From: CBDHDJ01 sp965261645
Lineage (GTDB): Bacteria; Pseudomonadota; Alphaproteobacteria; SHVV01
Direction: 5' to 3'
Assembly: GCA_965261645.1 (NCBI GenBank)
Contig: CBDHDJ010000004.1
Coordinates: 372,001-436,000 of the forward strand
DNA: 64,000 bases
Numbering within the stretch: the first letter of the stretch is position 1; every line of letters begins with the position of its first letter. The notes under the pieces are model-generated. The model ran no database searches. It was not told the DNA's origin and was given only the letters and a program-made list of their open reading frames with translations. This document shows, one piece after another, positions 35,046 to 45,134 of the stretch. The position numbers and the translations under genes were made by a program.

Positions 35046-37747
35046 TCGAATGCAGGGTTTGAGTCAATGAGTTGAGGAGCGCGTCGCGACCGAACTTGGC
35101 GACATAGTCGGTGAAACCGACGTCGCGCCCGCGGCTCAGGTCCGCCGCACTGGTATGCGACGATAGGGCAACGATCGGCGTGGTCTGCCAGCGCTCGTCG
35201 TTGCGCACCTCTTCGGCGAACTGGAACCCGTCCATGCCGGGCATTTCGATATCGCTGACGATGATGTCGAAGGCCTCGCCACCCTCGCGCAACTGAAGCG
35301 CCGAGCCGGAGTCCGCGGCGGTCGTCACATCGTATCCCGCGCTGCTCAGAATCGGCGCCAGAAGGTTGCGGAAGAAGGGGCTGTCATCGATCAGCAATAC
35401 CCGCTTGGTCCCGCCGAGATCGTGAAGCGCCGACTCGTTGCCCGCCTTAAACCAATCCCCGAACGCCAGGGTCAGGTAGCCGCTGACGTCGATGACCGCC
35501 GTGGCCTCACCGCTCACCACCGCCGTGCCGATCCGGCCCTCGCGCTTGGCGGCGAGCTCGACGTCCAGGCGTTCTTCGACGATGTCGACGATGTCATCGA
35601 CCACCAGGCCCATGCTTCGTTCATCGTCGCTGAGAACGAGCACCGGCTGACGCCCGGCGTCCCCCATGGCGCAGTTTTCGTCGAGCTTGACCAGGGGCAT
35701 CAGGCGGCCGCGATATTGCACCACCATGGCGCCGTCGGCGAACTCGATGTCCTCGACCGGGATTTCCTCGAGGCGCTCGATGAGCGCGAGTGGCACCGCC
35801 TTGGGTTCGGTGTCGCCGGCGCGGAAAATCAACAGCGCAACCCGATCCTCCTCCGCGCCATCGCGCTGCTGTTCGGCGCTCTTGTCGGTCTCTGTTTCGG
35901 CCCGGGCGGAATCGCACCTGGCGGCGATGCCGTTGGTGTCGAGGATCATGATGACGCTGCCATCGCCGAGGATGGTGTTGCCCGAATAGATGTCGACGTG
36001 ACGCAGGACGGGCGCCGTCGGCTTGACGACGATCTCCTCGGTATCGAACACCTGATCGACGACGATGCCAAGAATGTAGGTGCCGACCTGGCTCTCGACG
36101 ACGAACGCATCGCGCGCACGCGCCGACTCGCTCTGGACTGCCGGCAAACCGAGAATCTGGCGCAGGCTCACCAGTGGTGGAAGCCGTTCACGCAGCCGCA
36201 GGACCGGCGTCTCGTTGATGGTTTCGATCGTGTGATCGCTGTCCTCGCCGATGCTGACCAGTTCGACCACGTTGAGCTGGGGGATAGCGAAACGCTGCTC
36301 GTCGCAAGCGACGATCAGGGCCGAGACGATGGCTAGTGTGAGCGGGATCTTGATCGTAAAGGCGGTGAACTTGCCTTCCTGCGACTTGAGCTCCACCGTG
36401 CCGCCGATTTTCTCTATATTGGTGCGGACCACGTCCAGGCCCACGCCGCGCCCCGATACGTTCGTGACCTTGGCGGCGGTCGAAAAGCCGGGGCGGAAAA
36501 TGAACTGCAGGATTTGCTGATCCGACATCCCGGCCAGCTCGCCCTCGCTCGCCAAGCCTTTGGCGACCGCTTTGGCGCCGATCTTGTCGACCGGCAGACC
36601 GCGGCCGTCGTCGCTGACTTCGATGATGATGTGGCCGCCTTCATGTAAAGGCGTTCAAGGTAATCTGGCCGGTCTCCGGCTTACCTGCGTCGATCCGCTC
36701 TTTGGGGCCTTCGAGGCCGTGATCGACCGAGTTGCGCACCATGTGGGTGAGCGGATCCTTGATCAGCTCGAGCACCTGGCGGTCGAGCTCGGTGTCCTCC
36801 CCGCGCAACTGCAATTCGACCTTCTTGCTGAGCTCGTGGCTGATATCGCGCACGATGCGCGGCAGCGTCGCCCACGCGTTGCCGATCGGCTGCATGCGCG
36901 TCTTCATCACGCCTTCCTGGAGATCGGTGGTGACGTGACTGAGGCGCTGCAGCGGCACGTTGAATTCGCTGTCGTTGAGCCCGCGAACCATCTGCATGAG
37001 CTGGTTGCGGGTCAGGACCAGCTCGCTCACCATCGTCATCAGGTTCTCGAGATTGTCGACGCTGACGCGGATCGTTTGATTGGCGACCGAAGCCTTGTCG
37101 GGCCCAGCGGCCTTGTCGTCCGCCTTGCCGGACGCCGCATCGCCACTCTCCGACGTGGCGGGCGGGGTCGTGTCGGAGCCGGCCTCTGCTTTGGCCAGCT
37201 GCTCGGGTCCGGGCGCGGCCAAAAACGCCGCTTCCAGCTCGTCCACCGAATCCTCGCCGCTATCGATGGGCGAGTCTTGCGGACCGGCACCACCGTTGGA
37301 GGGCTGCTCCACCGTGTCGGCGACCGATTCCGCACTGGGGGCGACCCCGGTCGCGGCCGCCATGGCATTGAGCCGCGTGATCAGTTCCGAATCATCACCC
37401 TCGGCCTCGGCTTCGGTTTCCTCGAGATGGGCAAGGAGCTCCTTGATGCAATCGATGGCCTGGAGGATGAGGGTGACGGCATCCGGCGTGACCTCGATTT
37501 CGCCGTCGCGAATCTTGCCAAGCACGTTTTCGGGCGCGTGGGCAACCCGCTCGAGCCGCGGAAGATCGAGAAAACCGCACATTCCCTTGACGGTGTGGAC
37601 CAGCCGGAAGATGTTGTCCAGAAGCTGTGGATTGTCCGGGTTCTGCTCGAGCTTGACCAGCTCGACGTCAAGAACCCCGAGGTTCTCGCTGGCCTCGGTA
37701 AGGAATTCGGTTAGCAGCTCGTCCATGCCCGCCACCTCGTCGATCAT
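35011..37747 (-). pseudogene. cheA: Hybrid chemotaxis kinase CheA with C-terminal receiver, frameshifted
   Basis: The first frame gives an HPt domain (DNIFRLVHTVKGMCGFLDLPRLERVAH), dimerisation helices and the N-box DPLTHMVRNSVDHGLEGPKER. It stops at LNAFT near 36641. One inserted base near 36648 separates it from HEGGHIIIEVSDDGRGL, FRPGFSTAAKVTNVSGRGVGLDVVRTNI (G boxes), two CheW-like domains and a receiver (RVLLIDDSPFFRNLL, DIIVSDIEMPGMDGF). The restored protein is about 912 residues. A CheA-CheY hybrid of this type is common in Rhodospirillales-like bacteria. If real, the break inactivates the kinase. Confidence 0.88.
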
Positions 37748-37865
37748 GCGCGATTCGGCTGGAGAATGGCGGCCCGGCTTGAACGTCGCACCGCCCTCTC
37801 GGTAACGGGAAAATGGCCGAAATAAATTAAAAACGCGTGAAGTAATACTTACGACTCACTTTAAA

Positions 37866-38522
37866 TCATTGGAGCGGTCGGGCATCCACCATTATTTCGA
37901 CATGGCGCGCCGTGCTGGCGACGGCGATTTGGGTGCCGAGCGCGTCGGCCAAGCGGTTGGCGAGATGAGCCTGAACGGTGCGAGCATCGAGATCCTCAGG
38001 CGTCGCTCCCCGGTCAAGCACGCGTTGGAACGCATCGGCCAACCCGACCCGGTCGCCGGCCGCCCTGACCGTGAGCCGGGTGAAGGCCTCGCCTTGAACC
38101 AACGAGACCGCCAGCGTACCCCCGCGCGGAAGCGCCTCTACACCAAAAAGCATAAGGTTAAACAATAGTTTAGTGGAATTGTTATCGAGCGTGACCGGAT
38201 TGGGTGACGGGAGCTCCGGCCAGTCCAGATCGATCTTGCCGGTCTGAAAGAATGCGCTCGCGACACGGCGCGCCTCGGGCAGGGCCAGGCTGACGCCGCC
38301 GCCGCCCGACGCGCCGAACGCCACGCGGTAGAACTGCACCCGGTTGGAAGCCTCGCCTGCGCTGTACGACATGAGATCGATGGTCTGGGCGCGCATGTCC
38401 GCATCGTCCTCCCCGGAAAGAATTTCAATGCCGTTGTTGATGGCACCGATGGGGCCGATAATGTCGTGACACAGTCGAAAGCATAATAAAGAGGCGAATC
38501 TCACATCATCCATGGGCCCCAC
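37866..38522 (-). CDS. chpT: Histidine phosphotransferase ChpT
   Basis: The 218-residue protein carries the phospho-His motif ASLLCFRLCHDIIGPIGAINNGIEIL (His19). A degenerate kinase-like fold follows (LLFNLMLFGVEALPRGGTLAVSL). ChpT passes phosphate from the kinase CckA to CtrA and CpdR. Here it lies upstream of the chemotaxis operon and is intact, though its target ctrA is disrupted. It has a 119-bp gap to cheA. Confidence 0.85.
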   Translation of the reverse strand: MGPMDDVRFASLLCFRLCHDIIGPIGAINNGIEILSGEDDADMRAQTIDLMSYSAGEASNRVQFYRVAFGASGGGGVSLALPEARRVASAFFQTGKIDLDWPELPSPNPVTLDNNSTKLLFNLMLFGVEALPRGGTLAVSLVQGEAFTRLTVRAAGDRVGLADAFQRVLDRGATPEDLDARTVQAHLANRLADALGTQIAVASTARHVEIMVDARPLQ

Positions 38523-38719
38523 CTCAACCTATTACTTGCCATGGTAGTAATATTCGTCGCGACGAATCGAACGCGATCCGGGAGACATTGGGCAACCGCC
38601 ATCGTTGATACTATAACATTGCGGCGTTGCGGAGACCGCCTGGTGCGCGGGCACGCAATTGAATTTGATTTTACACGATCGGATTATTCTGCAAGAGTCC
38701 GAGAAAGCGTTAAAAACGA

Positions 38720-40432
38720 ATGACTTACAAAATGTCTCCAGCGGGGATCGGCGCCAAGAAATTCCATCATCCTGGCGCCGGAAAAGGCCGCGCCCGGTTT
38801 CGCGACAAAGGCCGCCCGGTGGAGCCGGCGGCGCTCGCCGATGTGCGCGCGCTCCTCGGTGAACGGCCGCGACGACGCGACATGCTGATCGAGTTCCTGC
38901 ACCTCCTCCAGGATCACCATCACCACCTCTCGGCGCGCCACCTGGCCGCCCTGGCCCACGAGATGCGCCTCGCCATGGCCGAGGTTTATGAGGTTGCGAC
39001 CTTTTACGCCCATTTCGATGTGGGGCTCGAAGACGACACACCGCCGCCCGACCTCACCATCCGGGTGTGCGACAGCCTCACCTGCGAGATGATGGGGGCA
39101 CGGGCGCTGCTCGAAAGCCTGGGATCGCATTTCGGCGGTGCGGTGCGCGTCATACCGGCGCCCTGCATGGGACGCTGCGAACGCGCGCCCGTGGTCGCCG
39201 TCGGCCATAACCATATCGGCACGGCCACGCCCGTCATCGTTATCGCCGAGGTCGAGCGCGACGCCACGGAGCCCGCGGGCGAGACCTATACCTCCTACGA
39301 CGCCTATGTCGAGGCCGGCGGCTATGCGCTGTTGCGCGATTGCATCGCGGGCCGGCGGCGGGTTGACGACATCATCGAGACTCTGACCGGCTCGGGGCTC
39401 AAGGGCCTCGGCGGCGCCGGCTTCCCCGCCGGGCGCAAATGGTCCTTCGTGCGCCAGGAGACTGGCCCGCGCCTCATGGCCGTCAACGCCGACGAAGGCG
39501 AGCCGGGCACGTTCAAGGACCGCTATTACCTCGAGACCGACCCGCACCGGTTCCTCGAGGGCATGCTGATCGCGGCGTGGGCGGTGGAAGCGACCGACGT
39601 CTACATCTATCTCAGGGACGAGTACCCGGGCTTGCGTATCGCCCTTGGCCGGGAGATCGAGCGCCTGACGCGGGAAGGATTCGACTTCACCGGCGTGCAC
39701 CTCCGTCGCGGCGCAGGGGCTTACATCTGCGGCGAGGAATCGGCCATGCTCGAGAGCATCGAAGGCAAGCGCGGCCTGCCCCGCCACAAGCCCCCGTTCC
39801 CCTCGCAGGTCGGCTTGTTCGGCCGTCCGACGCTGATTCACAACGTGGAGACCCTCTATTGGGTTCGCGACCTGGTCGAGCAGGGACCGGCGTTCTTCAC
39901 CGCGCATGGCCGCCGCGAGCGCCAAGGGCTGCGGAGCTTCTCGGTATCCGGCCGCGTCAAGGAGCCGGGCGTCAAGCTCGCCCCGGCCGGCATCACCGTG
40001 CGCGAGTTGATCGAGGAGTATTGTGGCGGCATGGCCGAGGGCCACCGCTTCAAGGCGTACCTGCCAGGCGGCGCTTCGGGCGGCTTGCTGCCTGAATCGC
40101 TCGCCGACCTCCCGCTCGATTTCGGCACCCTCGAGGAATACGGGTGCTTTATTGGCTCGGCAGCCGTCGTTGTACTGTCCGACCAGGACGACGTGCGCGG
40201 GGCCGCGCTCAATCTCATGCGCTTCTTCGAGCACGAGAGCTGCGGGCAGTGCACGCCATGCCGTGTGGGCACCGAGAAGGCCGTCCAATTGATGGAGCAA
40301 CGGACGTGGGACAAGGACCTCCTCGAGGAGCTCTGTGTCGTCATGGCCGATTCCTCGATCTGCGGCCTCGGCCAGGCGGCGGTCAACCCGGTGCGCTGCA
40401 CGATCGAACATTTTCCGGGCGAGGTCTCGTAA
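38720..40432 (+). CDS. NAD-dependent formate dehydrogenase beta subunit, NuoE-NuoF fusion
   Basis: The 570-residue protein joins a thioredoxin-like [2Fe-2S] domain (Cys117, Cys122, Cys149, Cys153) to a NuoF-like flavoprotein domain. The latter has the NADH site GSGLKGLGGAGFPAGRKWSF, the FMN motif NADEGEPGTFKDRYYLE and the [4Fe-4S] motif ESCGQCTPCRVG with a later Cys in SSICGLG. It passes electrons from the molybdenum subunit to NAD+. FdsG and FdsB are separate proteins in some bacteria but fused here. The next gene starts 7 bp later, so they are co-translated in an operon. The start could be the second Met (38732). Confidence 0.9.
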   Translation: MTYKMSPAGIGAKKFHHPGAGKGRARFRDKGRPVEPAALADVRALLGERPRRRDMLIEFLHLLQDHHHHLSARHLAALAHEMRLAMAEVYEVATFYAHFDVGLEDDTPPPDLTIRVCDSLTCEMMGARALLESLGSHFGGAVRVIPAPCMGRCERAPVVAVGHNHIGTATPVIVIAEVERDATEPAGETYTSYDAYVEAGGYALLRDCIAGRRRVDDIIETLTGSGLKGLGGAGFPAGRKWSFVRQETGPRLMAVNADEGEPGTFKDRYYLETDPHRFLEGMLIAAWAVEATDVYIYLRDEYPGLRIALGREIERLTREGFDFTGVHLRRGAGAYICGEESAMLESIEGKRGLPRHKPPFPSQVGLFGRPTLIHNVETLYWVRDLVEQGPAFFTAHGRRERQGLRSFSVSGRVKEPGVKLAPAGITVRELIEEYCGGMAEGHRFKAYLPGGASGGLLPESLADLPLDFGTLEEYGCFIGSAAVVVLSDQDDVRGAALNLMRFFEHESCGQCTPCRVGTEKAVQLMEQRTWDKDLLEELCVVMADSSICGLGQAAVNPVRCTIEHFPGEVS

Positions 40433-40439
40433 ACGAGCC

Positions 40440-43190
40440 ATGGGCGAATCCATCACCTTCACCCTCGATGACCGGGAGGTCACCGCCCAGCCCGGCGAGA
40501 CGATATGGCAAGTCGCCGAACGCCAGGGCATCGAGATTCCCCATCTCTGCTGGTCCACCGCCGCGACATACCGTGCCGACGGCAATTGCCGCGCCTGTAT
40601 GGTCGAGATCGAGGGCGAGCGGGTGCTCGCCGCCTCCTGCGTCCGCAAGCCGGCGCCCGGTATGACGGTCAACACCGCGTCCGAGCGGGCCAAAACCTCG
40701 CGGCGCCTGGTATTCGAGCTATTGCTCGCGGATCAGCCCCCGCGTGACGTCGCGCACGATCCGAACGCCTTGCTGTGGCAATGGGCGGAGACGCTCGGCC
40801 AGCTCGACAGCCGGTTCCCGCCCCGAACCACGCCAAATGCGGACCTCTCCCACCCGGCGATGGCCGTCAACCTCGATGCCTGCATCCACTGCAATCTCTG
40901 CGTGCGCGCTTGTCGCGAGGTGCAGGTCAACGATGTCATCGGCATGGCGCATCGCGGCTCTCATGCCAAGATCGTGTTCGATTTCGACGATCCGATGGGC
41001 GAGAGCACATGTGTGGCGTGCGGCGAGTGCGTGCAGGCGTGCCCCACCGGCGCGCTCATGCCGGCCCACGATGTCGGCAAGGTCGAGGCGGACCGCACCG
41101 TCGACAGCGTTTGCCCCTATTGCGGCGTCGGCTGCCAGCTCACCTATCACATCAAGGACAACGAACTCCTCTTTGTCACCGGACGCGAGGGTCCGGCCAA
41201 CCAAGGCCGGCTGTGCGTCAAAGGGCGCTACGGGTTCGACTACATCAACCACCCCCATCGCTTGACGACACCGCTGATCCGCAAGGACGGCGTGCCCAAG
41301 GGGGCGGCCTACGACATCGATCCCGCCGATCCGCTCACGCATTTCCGCGAGGCGAGCTGGGAGGAAGCGCTCGATCTAGCCGCCAGCGGGCTCAAGCGCA
41401 TCCTCGAGCAACACGGCTCCAAGGCGCTGGCCGGGTTCGGTTCGGCCAAGGGATCGAACGAGGAGGCTTATCTCCTCCAGAAACTCGTTCGCACCGGTTT
41501 TCACACCAACAACGTCGATCATTGCACCCGGCTATGCCATGCGTCTTCGGTCGCCGCGCTGCTTGAGACCATCGGTTCGGGCGCCGTCACCGCGCCCTTC
41601 GCCGAGTGCGCCAATGCCGATGTCATCGTGGTGATCGGCGCCAATCCGACGATCAATCACCCCGTCGCGGCCACCTTCTTCAAGAATGCCGCCAAGGTCG
41701 GCAAGGAGCTCATCGTCATCGATCCCCGCGGCCAAGCGCTCGGGCGCCACGCCACCCATGTGTTGCAGTTCAAGCCGGGCACCGACGTCGCACTTCTCAA
41801 CGCGCTCATGCATGTGATCGTCGAGGAGGATCTGTACGACAAGAATTACGTCGCCGGATTCACCGAGGGCTTCGATGAGCTTCGCGAACACTTGAAAGCG
41901 TTTTCGCCGGAAGCCATGGCTGAGGTCTGCGGCATTCCGGCCGAGGAACTGCGCACCGTCGCGCGCAAATACGCCATGGCCAACGCGGCGATCGTCTTTT
42001 GGGGCATGGGCATCTCGCAGCACATCTACGGCACCGACAACGCCCGCTGCGTGATCTCGCTCGCGCTGCTGTGCGGCCATGTCGGCCGCCCGGGCACGGG
42101 CCTCCATCCCCTGCGCGGCCAGAACAACGTGCAAGGCGCCTCGGACGTGGGGCTGATCCCGATGATGTATCCCGACTACCAGTCGGTCGAGGACCCGGAG
42201 GTGCGGGCCCGCTTCGAGAAGCTCTGGCGGACCGAGCTCGATCCCAAGGCCGGGTTGACCGTCGTCGAAATCGCCGATGCCGCCTATGACCGCATCATCA
42301 AGGGCATGTACATCATGGGCGAGAACCCGGCGATGTCGGACCCGAATCTCGCGCACGCGCGCGAGGCGCTCGCCCGGCTCGAGCATCTCGTGGTGCAGGA
42401 TCTGTTCCTGACCGAGACGGCGGCCTTTGCCGATGTGATCCTGCCGGCCTCGGCGTGGCCCGAGAAGGACGGCACCGTGACCAACACCAACCGTCAGGTC
42501 CAGATGGGTCGGCGCGCGCTGGAGTTGCCAGGCGAGACGCGGCAGGACTGGTGGATAATCCAGGAATTGGCGCGCCGCCTCGGGCTCGACTGGAACTACC
42601 GCCATCCGAGCGACGTTTATGACGAAATGCACCAGTGCATGACCTCGATCAAGGGCATCAGCTGGGACCGCCTGATGCGCGAAAGCGCCGTCACCTACCC
42701 CTGCGATTCGGAGGACGAGCCGGGTCACGAGGTGATCTTCGGCGATGGCTTTCCAACTCCGACGAAGCGGGGCAAGTTGGTGCCAGCCGGCATCATCCCG
42801 CCCGATGAGCGCCCGGATGACGATTATCCGATGGTGCTGACCACCGGGCGCGTGCTCGAGCACTGGCACACCGGCGCGATGACCCGGCGGGCCAGTATGC
42901 TGGATGCGATCGAGCCCGAGGCCGTGGCGCACCTCTCGCCCGCCGATCTCTCTACCCTTGGCATCGAGCCGGGTGACAAGGTCGTCATAAGCGGCCGGCG
43001 CGGCGAGGTCGAACTCGGCGCCCGGCTCGATTCGGGCGTGCCGGCCGGCATGGTGTTCCTGCCCTTCTGCTATGCCGAAGCCGCAGCAAACCTGCTAACC
43101 AATCCGGCACTCGACCCGTTCGGCAAGATTCCCGAGTTCAAATATTGCGCGGTGAAAGTGGAAAAATTCGTCGCCCAAGCGGCGGAATGA
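40440..43190 (+). CDS. Molybdenum-dependent formate dehydrogenase alpha subunit
   Basis: The ATG at 40440 gives 916 residues. The N-terminal [2Fe-2S] ferredoxin domain has Cys37, Cys50, Cys53 and Cys67. A tandem [4Fe-4S] domain (CIHCNLCVRACREV, CVACGECVQACPTGA) and the CPYCGVGCQLTYH cluster follow, then the molybdopterin domain. The catalytic Cys that ligates Mo is probably in VDHCTRLCHASSVAALLETIGSGAVT. The C-terminal cofactor-binding domain reads LTTGRVLEHWHTGAMTRR. It oxidises formate to CO2 in the cytoplasm with the beta subunit. The accessory genes fdhD and mobA lie nearby. No fdsD-like gene is seen. Confidence 0.92.
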   Translation: MGESITFTLDDREVTAQPGETIWQVAERQGIEIPHLCWSTAATYRADGNCRACMVEIEGERVLAASCVRKPAPGMTVNTASERAKTSRRLVFELLLADQPPRDVAHDPNALLWQWAETLGQLDSRFPPRTTPNADLSHPAMAVNLDACIHCNLCVRACREVQVNDVIGMAHRGSHAKIVFDFDDPMGESTCVACGECVQACPTGALMPAHDVGKVEADRTVDSVCPYCGVGCQLTYHIKDNELLFVTGREGPANQGRLCVKGRYGFDYINHPHRLTTPLIRKDGVPKGAAYDIDPADPLTHFREASWEEALDLAASGLKRILEQHGSKALAGFGSAKGSNEEAYLLQKLVRTGFHTNNVDHCTRLCHASSVAALLETIGSGAVTAPFAECANADVIVVIGANPTINHPVAATFFKNAAKVGKELIVIDPRGQALGRHATHVLQFKPGTDVALLNALMHVIVEEDLYDKNYVAGFTEGFDELREHLKAFSPEAMAEVCGIPAEELRTVARKYAMANAAIVFWGMGISQHIYGTDNARCVISLALLCGHVGRPGTGLHPLRGQNNVQGASDVGLIPMMYPDYQSVEDPEVRARFEKLWRTELDPKAGLTVVEIADAAYDRIIKGMYIMGENPAMSDPNLAHAREALARLEHLVVQDLFLTETAAFADVILPASAWPEKDGTVTNTNRQVQMGRRALELPGETRQDWWIIQELARRLGLDWNYRHPSDVYDEMHQCMTSIKGISWDRLMRESAVTYPCDSEDEPGHEVIFGDGFPTPTKRGKLVPAGIIPPDERPDDDYPMVLTTGRVLEHWHTGAMTRRASMLDAIEPEAVAHLSPADLSTLGIEPGDKVVISGRRGEVELGARLDSGVPAGMVFLPFCYAEAAANLLTNPALDPFGKIPEFKYCAVKVEKFVAQAAE

Positions 43191-43196
43191 CCCGCG

Positions 43197-43580
43197 TCAT
43201 TCGCGCTCGGTACCTCCAGTCATCAAACCGGACAGCGTGCTGAGTTCCGAGCGGGTGCTGGCGGTGGCCTTGGCCTCGATTTCACGATAACAGGCGAGCA
43301 CCTGCTCGCCGGTCGGCGTGAGACGCGTGCCGCCGCCGCCGCGCCCACCGGTCGCGGTCTCCACGAGCGGCTCGCAGAAACAGCGGGTTACGCTGTCGAT
43401 CAGCACCCAGGCGCGGCGGTAGGACATGCCGAGTTCCCGCGCCGCGGCCGAGATCGAGCCGGTGCGGCCGATCGCTTCGATCAGCTTGACCTTGCCCGGC
43501 CCCAGCGTCGTTGCCGAGCCCAACATGATGCGGACCTGCGGGTAGTCGCGGCGCTGCTTGTTGGGGTTGCTGCGAGGCAT
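43197..43580 (-). CDS. ModE-type molybdate-responsive regulator, DNA-binding domain only
   Basis: The 127-residue protein has the ModE winged helix (LGPGKVKLIEAIGRTGSISAAARELGMSYRRAWVLIDSV) and the sequence RCFCEPLVETATGGRGGGGTRLTPTGEQVLACYREIE. It has no molybdate-binding (MOP) domain, as in short ModE-like proteins. It lies opposite the formate dehydrogenase alpha gene, beside molybdenum cofactor genes. A ModE-like operator lies at 45231. The start at 43580 is chosen because the family begins just before the winged helix. Confidence 0.85.
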   Translation of the reverse strand: MPRSNPNKQRRDYPQVRIMLGSATTLGPGKVKLIEAIGRTGSISAAARELGMSYRRAWVLIDSVTRCFCEPLVETATGGRGGGGTRLTPTGEQVLACYREIEAKATASTRSELSTLSGLMTGGTERE

Positions 43581-43627
43581 GAGCCCTATTTTAGCGTGCT
43601 GGAGCCTCCGCGACCATGCCGGGAGGT

Positions 43628-44263
43628 TCAGGCTTGCCCGGCCCTCGCCAGCCAGGTTTCGGCCTCGGCGAGATCGTCCGGCCGGTTGGCGTTGAAGAAC
43701 GGATCTATGGGCTCGGCCGGGTAGGCGACCTCGGCCAGGCGGTAACGCGCCGTCCAGCGGTCGATCTTGCGCATCTCCTCCTTTGCCATTGCCTCGCGCA
43801 GCGCCGCCGCGAGCGCAACCGGCCACAAGCCGATGACCGGATGCGTCCGCCCGCCCGACGCGGCACAGGCGAGCTCCGCACCCTCGGCCTCGATCGCGGC
43901 GCGGAACCGGGCCACGAGATCGGGCGGCAGAAACGGCGCATCGGTCGGGAATGTGGCAATCCATCCCGCCTGCGGCCGGTGGGCGCGCGCCCATTCGAGA
44001 CCCGTCAATACGCCCGCCAGCGGCCCCGCATGACCGCTCACGGCATCGGCCACGACAGTCAAGCCATAATCGGCGAAGCGGGTCGGATCTCCGTTGGCGT
44101 TGAGGATCAGATCTCCCACTTGGGATCGGACGCAGGCGATGACCCGGGCGAGCAGCGTTTCGCCCGCCAGCGTTCGGAGACATTTGTCCCCGCCGCCCAT
44201 GCGGCGCGCGAGCCCGCCAGCGAGCAATACCCCGACCACGTCGCCGGCGGGGTTAGGCGACAT
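43628..44263 (-). CDS. mobA: Molybdenum cofactor guanylyltransferase MobA
   Basis: The 211-residue protein has the nucleotidyltransferase signature GVLLAGGLARRMGGGDKCLRTL, then ATFPTDAPFLPPDLVARF (metal-binding Asp). It attaches GMP to molybdopterin to form the guanine dinucleotide cofactor. The ATG at 44263 overlaps the fdhD end by 11 bp, so I take it over a longer in-frame start inside fdhD. Confidence 0.9.
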   Translation of the reverse strand: MSPNPAGDVVGVLLAGGLARRMGGGDKCLRTLAGETLLARVIACVRSQVGDLILNANGDPTRFADYGLTVVADAVSGHAGPLAGVLTGLEWARAHRPQAGWIATFPTDAPFLPPDLVARFRAAIEAEGAELACAASGGRTHPVIGLWPVALAAALREAMAKEEMRKIDRWTARYRLAEVAYPAEPIDPFFNANRPDDLAEAETWLARAGQA

Positions 44264-45134
44264 CCTCGGTGAGGCTCGCCTTGCGCTGAACGCTTGGTTT
44301 CTCTTCGCCGATCGCGGCGGGATCGGCGTCGTAAACGATGCGCTCGGCGCCTGAGAGCGCGATGAAGCGCTTGCCCTTGGCCCGGCCAACAAGGGTGAGA
44401 CCGACCGTGCGGGCGAGCTCGACGCCCCACGCCGTGAAGCCGGAGCGCGAAATCAGGATCGGAACCCCCATCTGCACGCACTTGATCACCATCTCGCTGG
44501 TCAGCCGGCCGGTGGTGTAAAACATTTTGCCCGCCGGCGAGACGCCCTTGAGGTGCATGTAGCCGGCGATCTTGTCGATCGCGTTGTGACGCCCGACATC
44601 CTCCATGTAGATCAGCGGCCGGTCCCCTTCGCACAGCACGCAGCCGTGGATGGCGCCGGCCTCCAGATAAAGACTCGGGCTCGTGTTGATCTTCTTGGCC
44701 AGGGCATAGATCCACGAAGTTCGGACCTGGGCGTCCTTGTCGAGCTCGATCGTCTCGAAGCTCTCGAGCACATCGCCGAACACCGTGCCTTGGGCGCAGC
44801 CCGAGGTCAGCGTCTTTTTCTTGAGCTTATCTTCGAAATCGGTCTCTTTCCGGGTCCGCACCACGACGGTGTCGATCTCCTCGTCATAGTCGATCGCGGT
44901 GATCTCGTCGCCGGGGCCCAGCATGTTCTGATTGATGAGATAGCCCACCGCCAGATAGTCGGGGTAATCGCCGATCGTCATCATGGTTACGATCTCCCGG
45001 CTGTTGAGGAACAGCGTCAGCGGCCGCTCGACGGGAACCGAGGTCTCGATCGCTTGGCCGTCCTGATCGACGCCATCGACCCGGCGCGTCAGACGCGGGT
45101 CCTCGGGGTGGGGCCTGATCGCGAATTCACGCAT
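44253..45134 (-). CDS. fdhD: Formate dehydrogenase accessory sulfurtransferase FdhD
   Basis: The 293-residue protein carries family blocks ERPLTLFLNSREIVTMMTIGDYPDYLAVGYLIN, TSGCAQGT, HGCVLCEGDRPLIYMEDVGRHNAIDKIAGY, YTTGRLTSEMVIKC and LISRSGFTAWGVELA. FdhD moves sulfur from IscS to the Mo centre. The catalytic loop has one Cys (SGCAQG) where E. coli has two. It starts a minus-strand fdhD-mobA(-modE) unit. Confidence 0.92.
   Translation of the reverse strand: MREFAIRPHPEDPRLTRRVDGVDQDGQAIETSVPVERPLTLFLNSREIVTMMTIGDYPDYLAVGYLINQNMLGPGDEITAIDYDEEIDTVVVRTRKETDFEDKLKKKTLTSGCAQGTVFGDVLESFETIELDKDAQVRTSWIYALAKKINTSPSLYLEAGAIHGCVLCEGDRPLIYMEDVGRHNAIDKIAGYMHLKGVSPAGKMFYTTGRLTSEMVIKCVQMGVPILISRSGFTAWGVELARTVGLTLVGRAKGKRFIALSGAERIVYDADPAAIGEEKPSVQRKASLTEDVA

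Noticed and set aside
37801..37865. CtrA box upstream of cheA (TTAC...TTAA)
   Set aside because: The half-sites are separated by eight bases instead of seven, and the first is imperfect.
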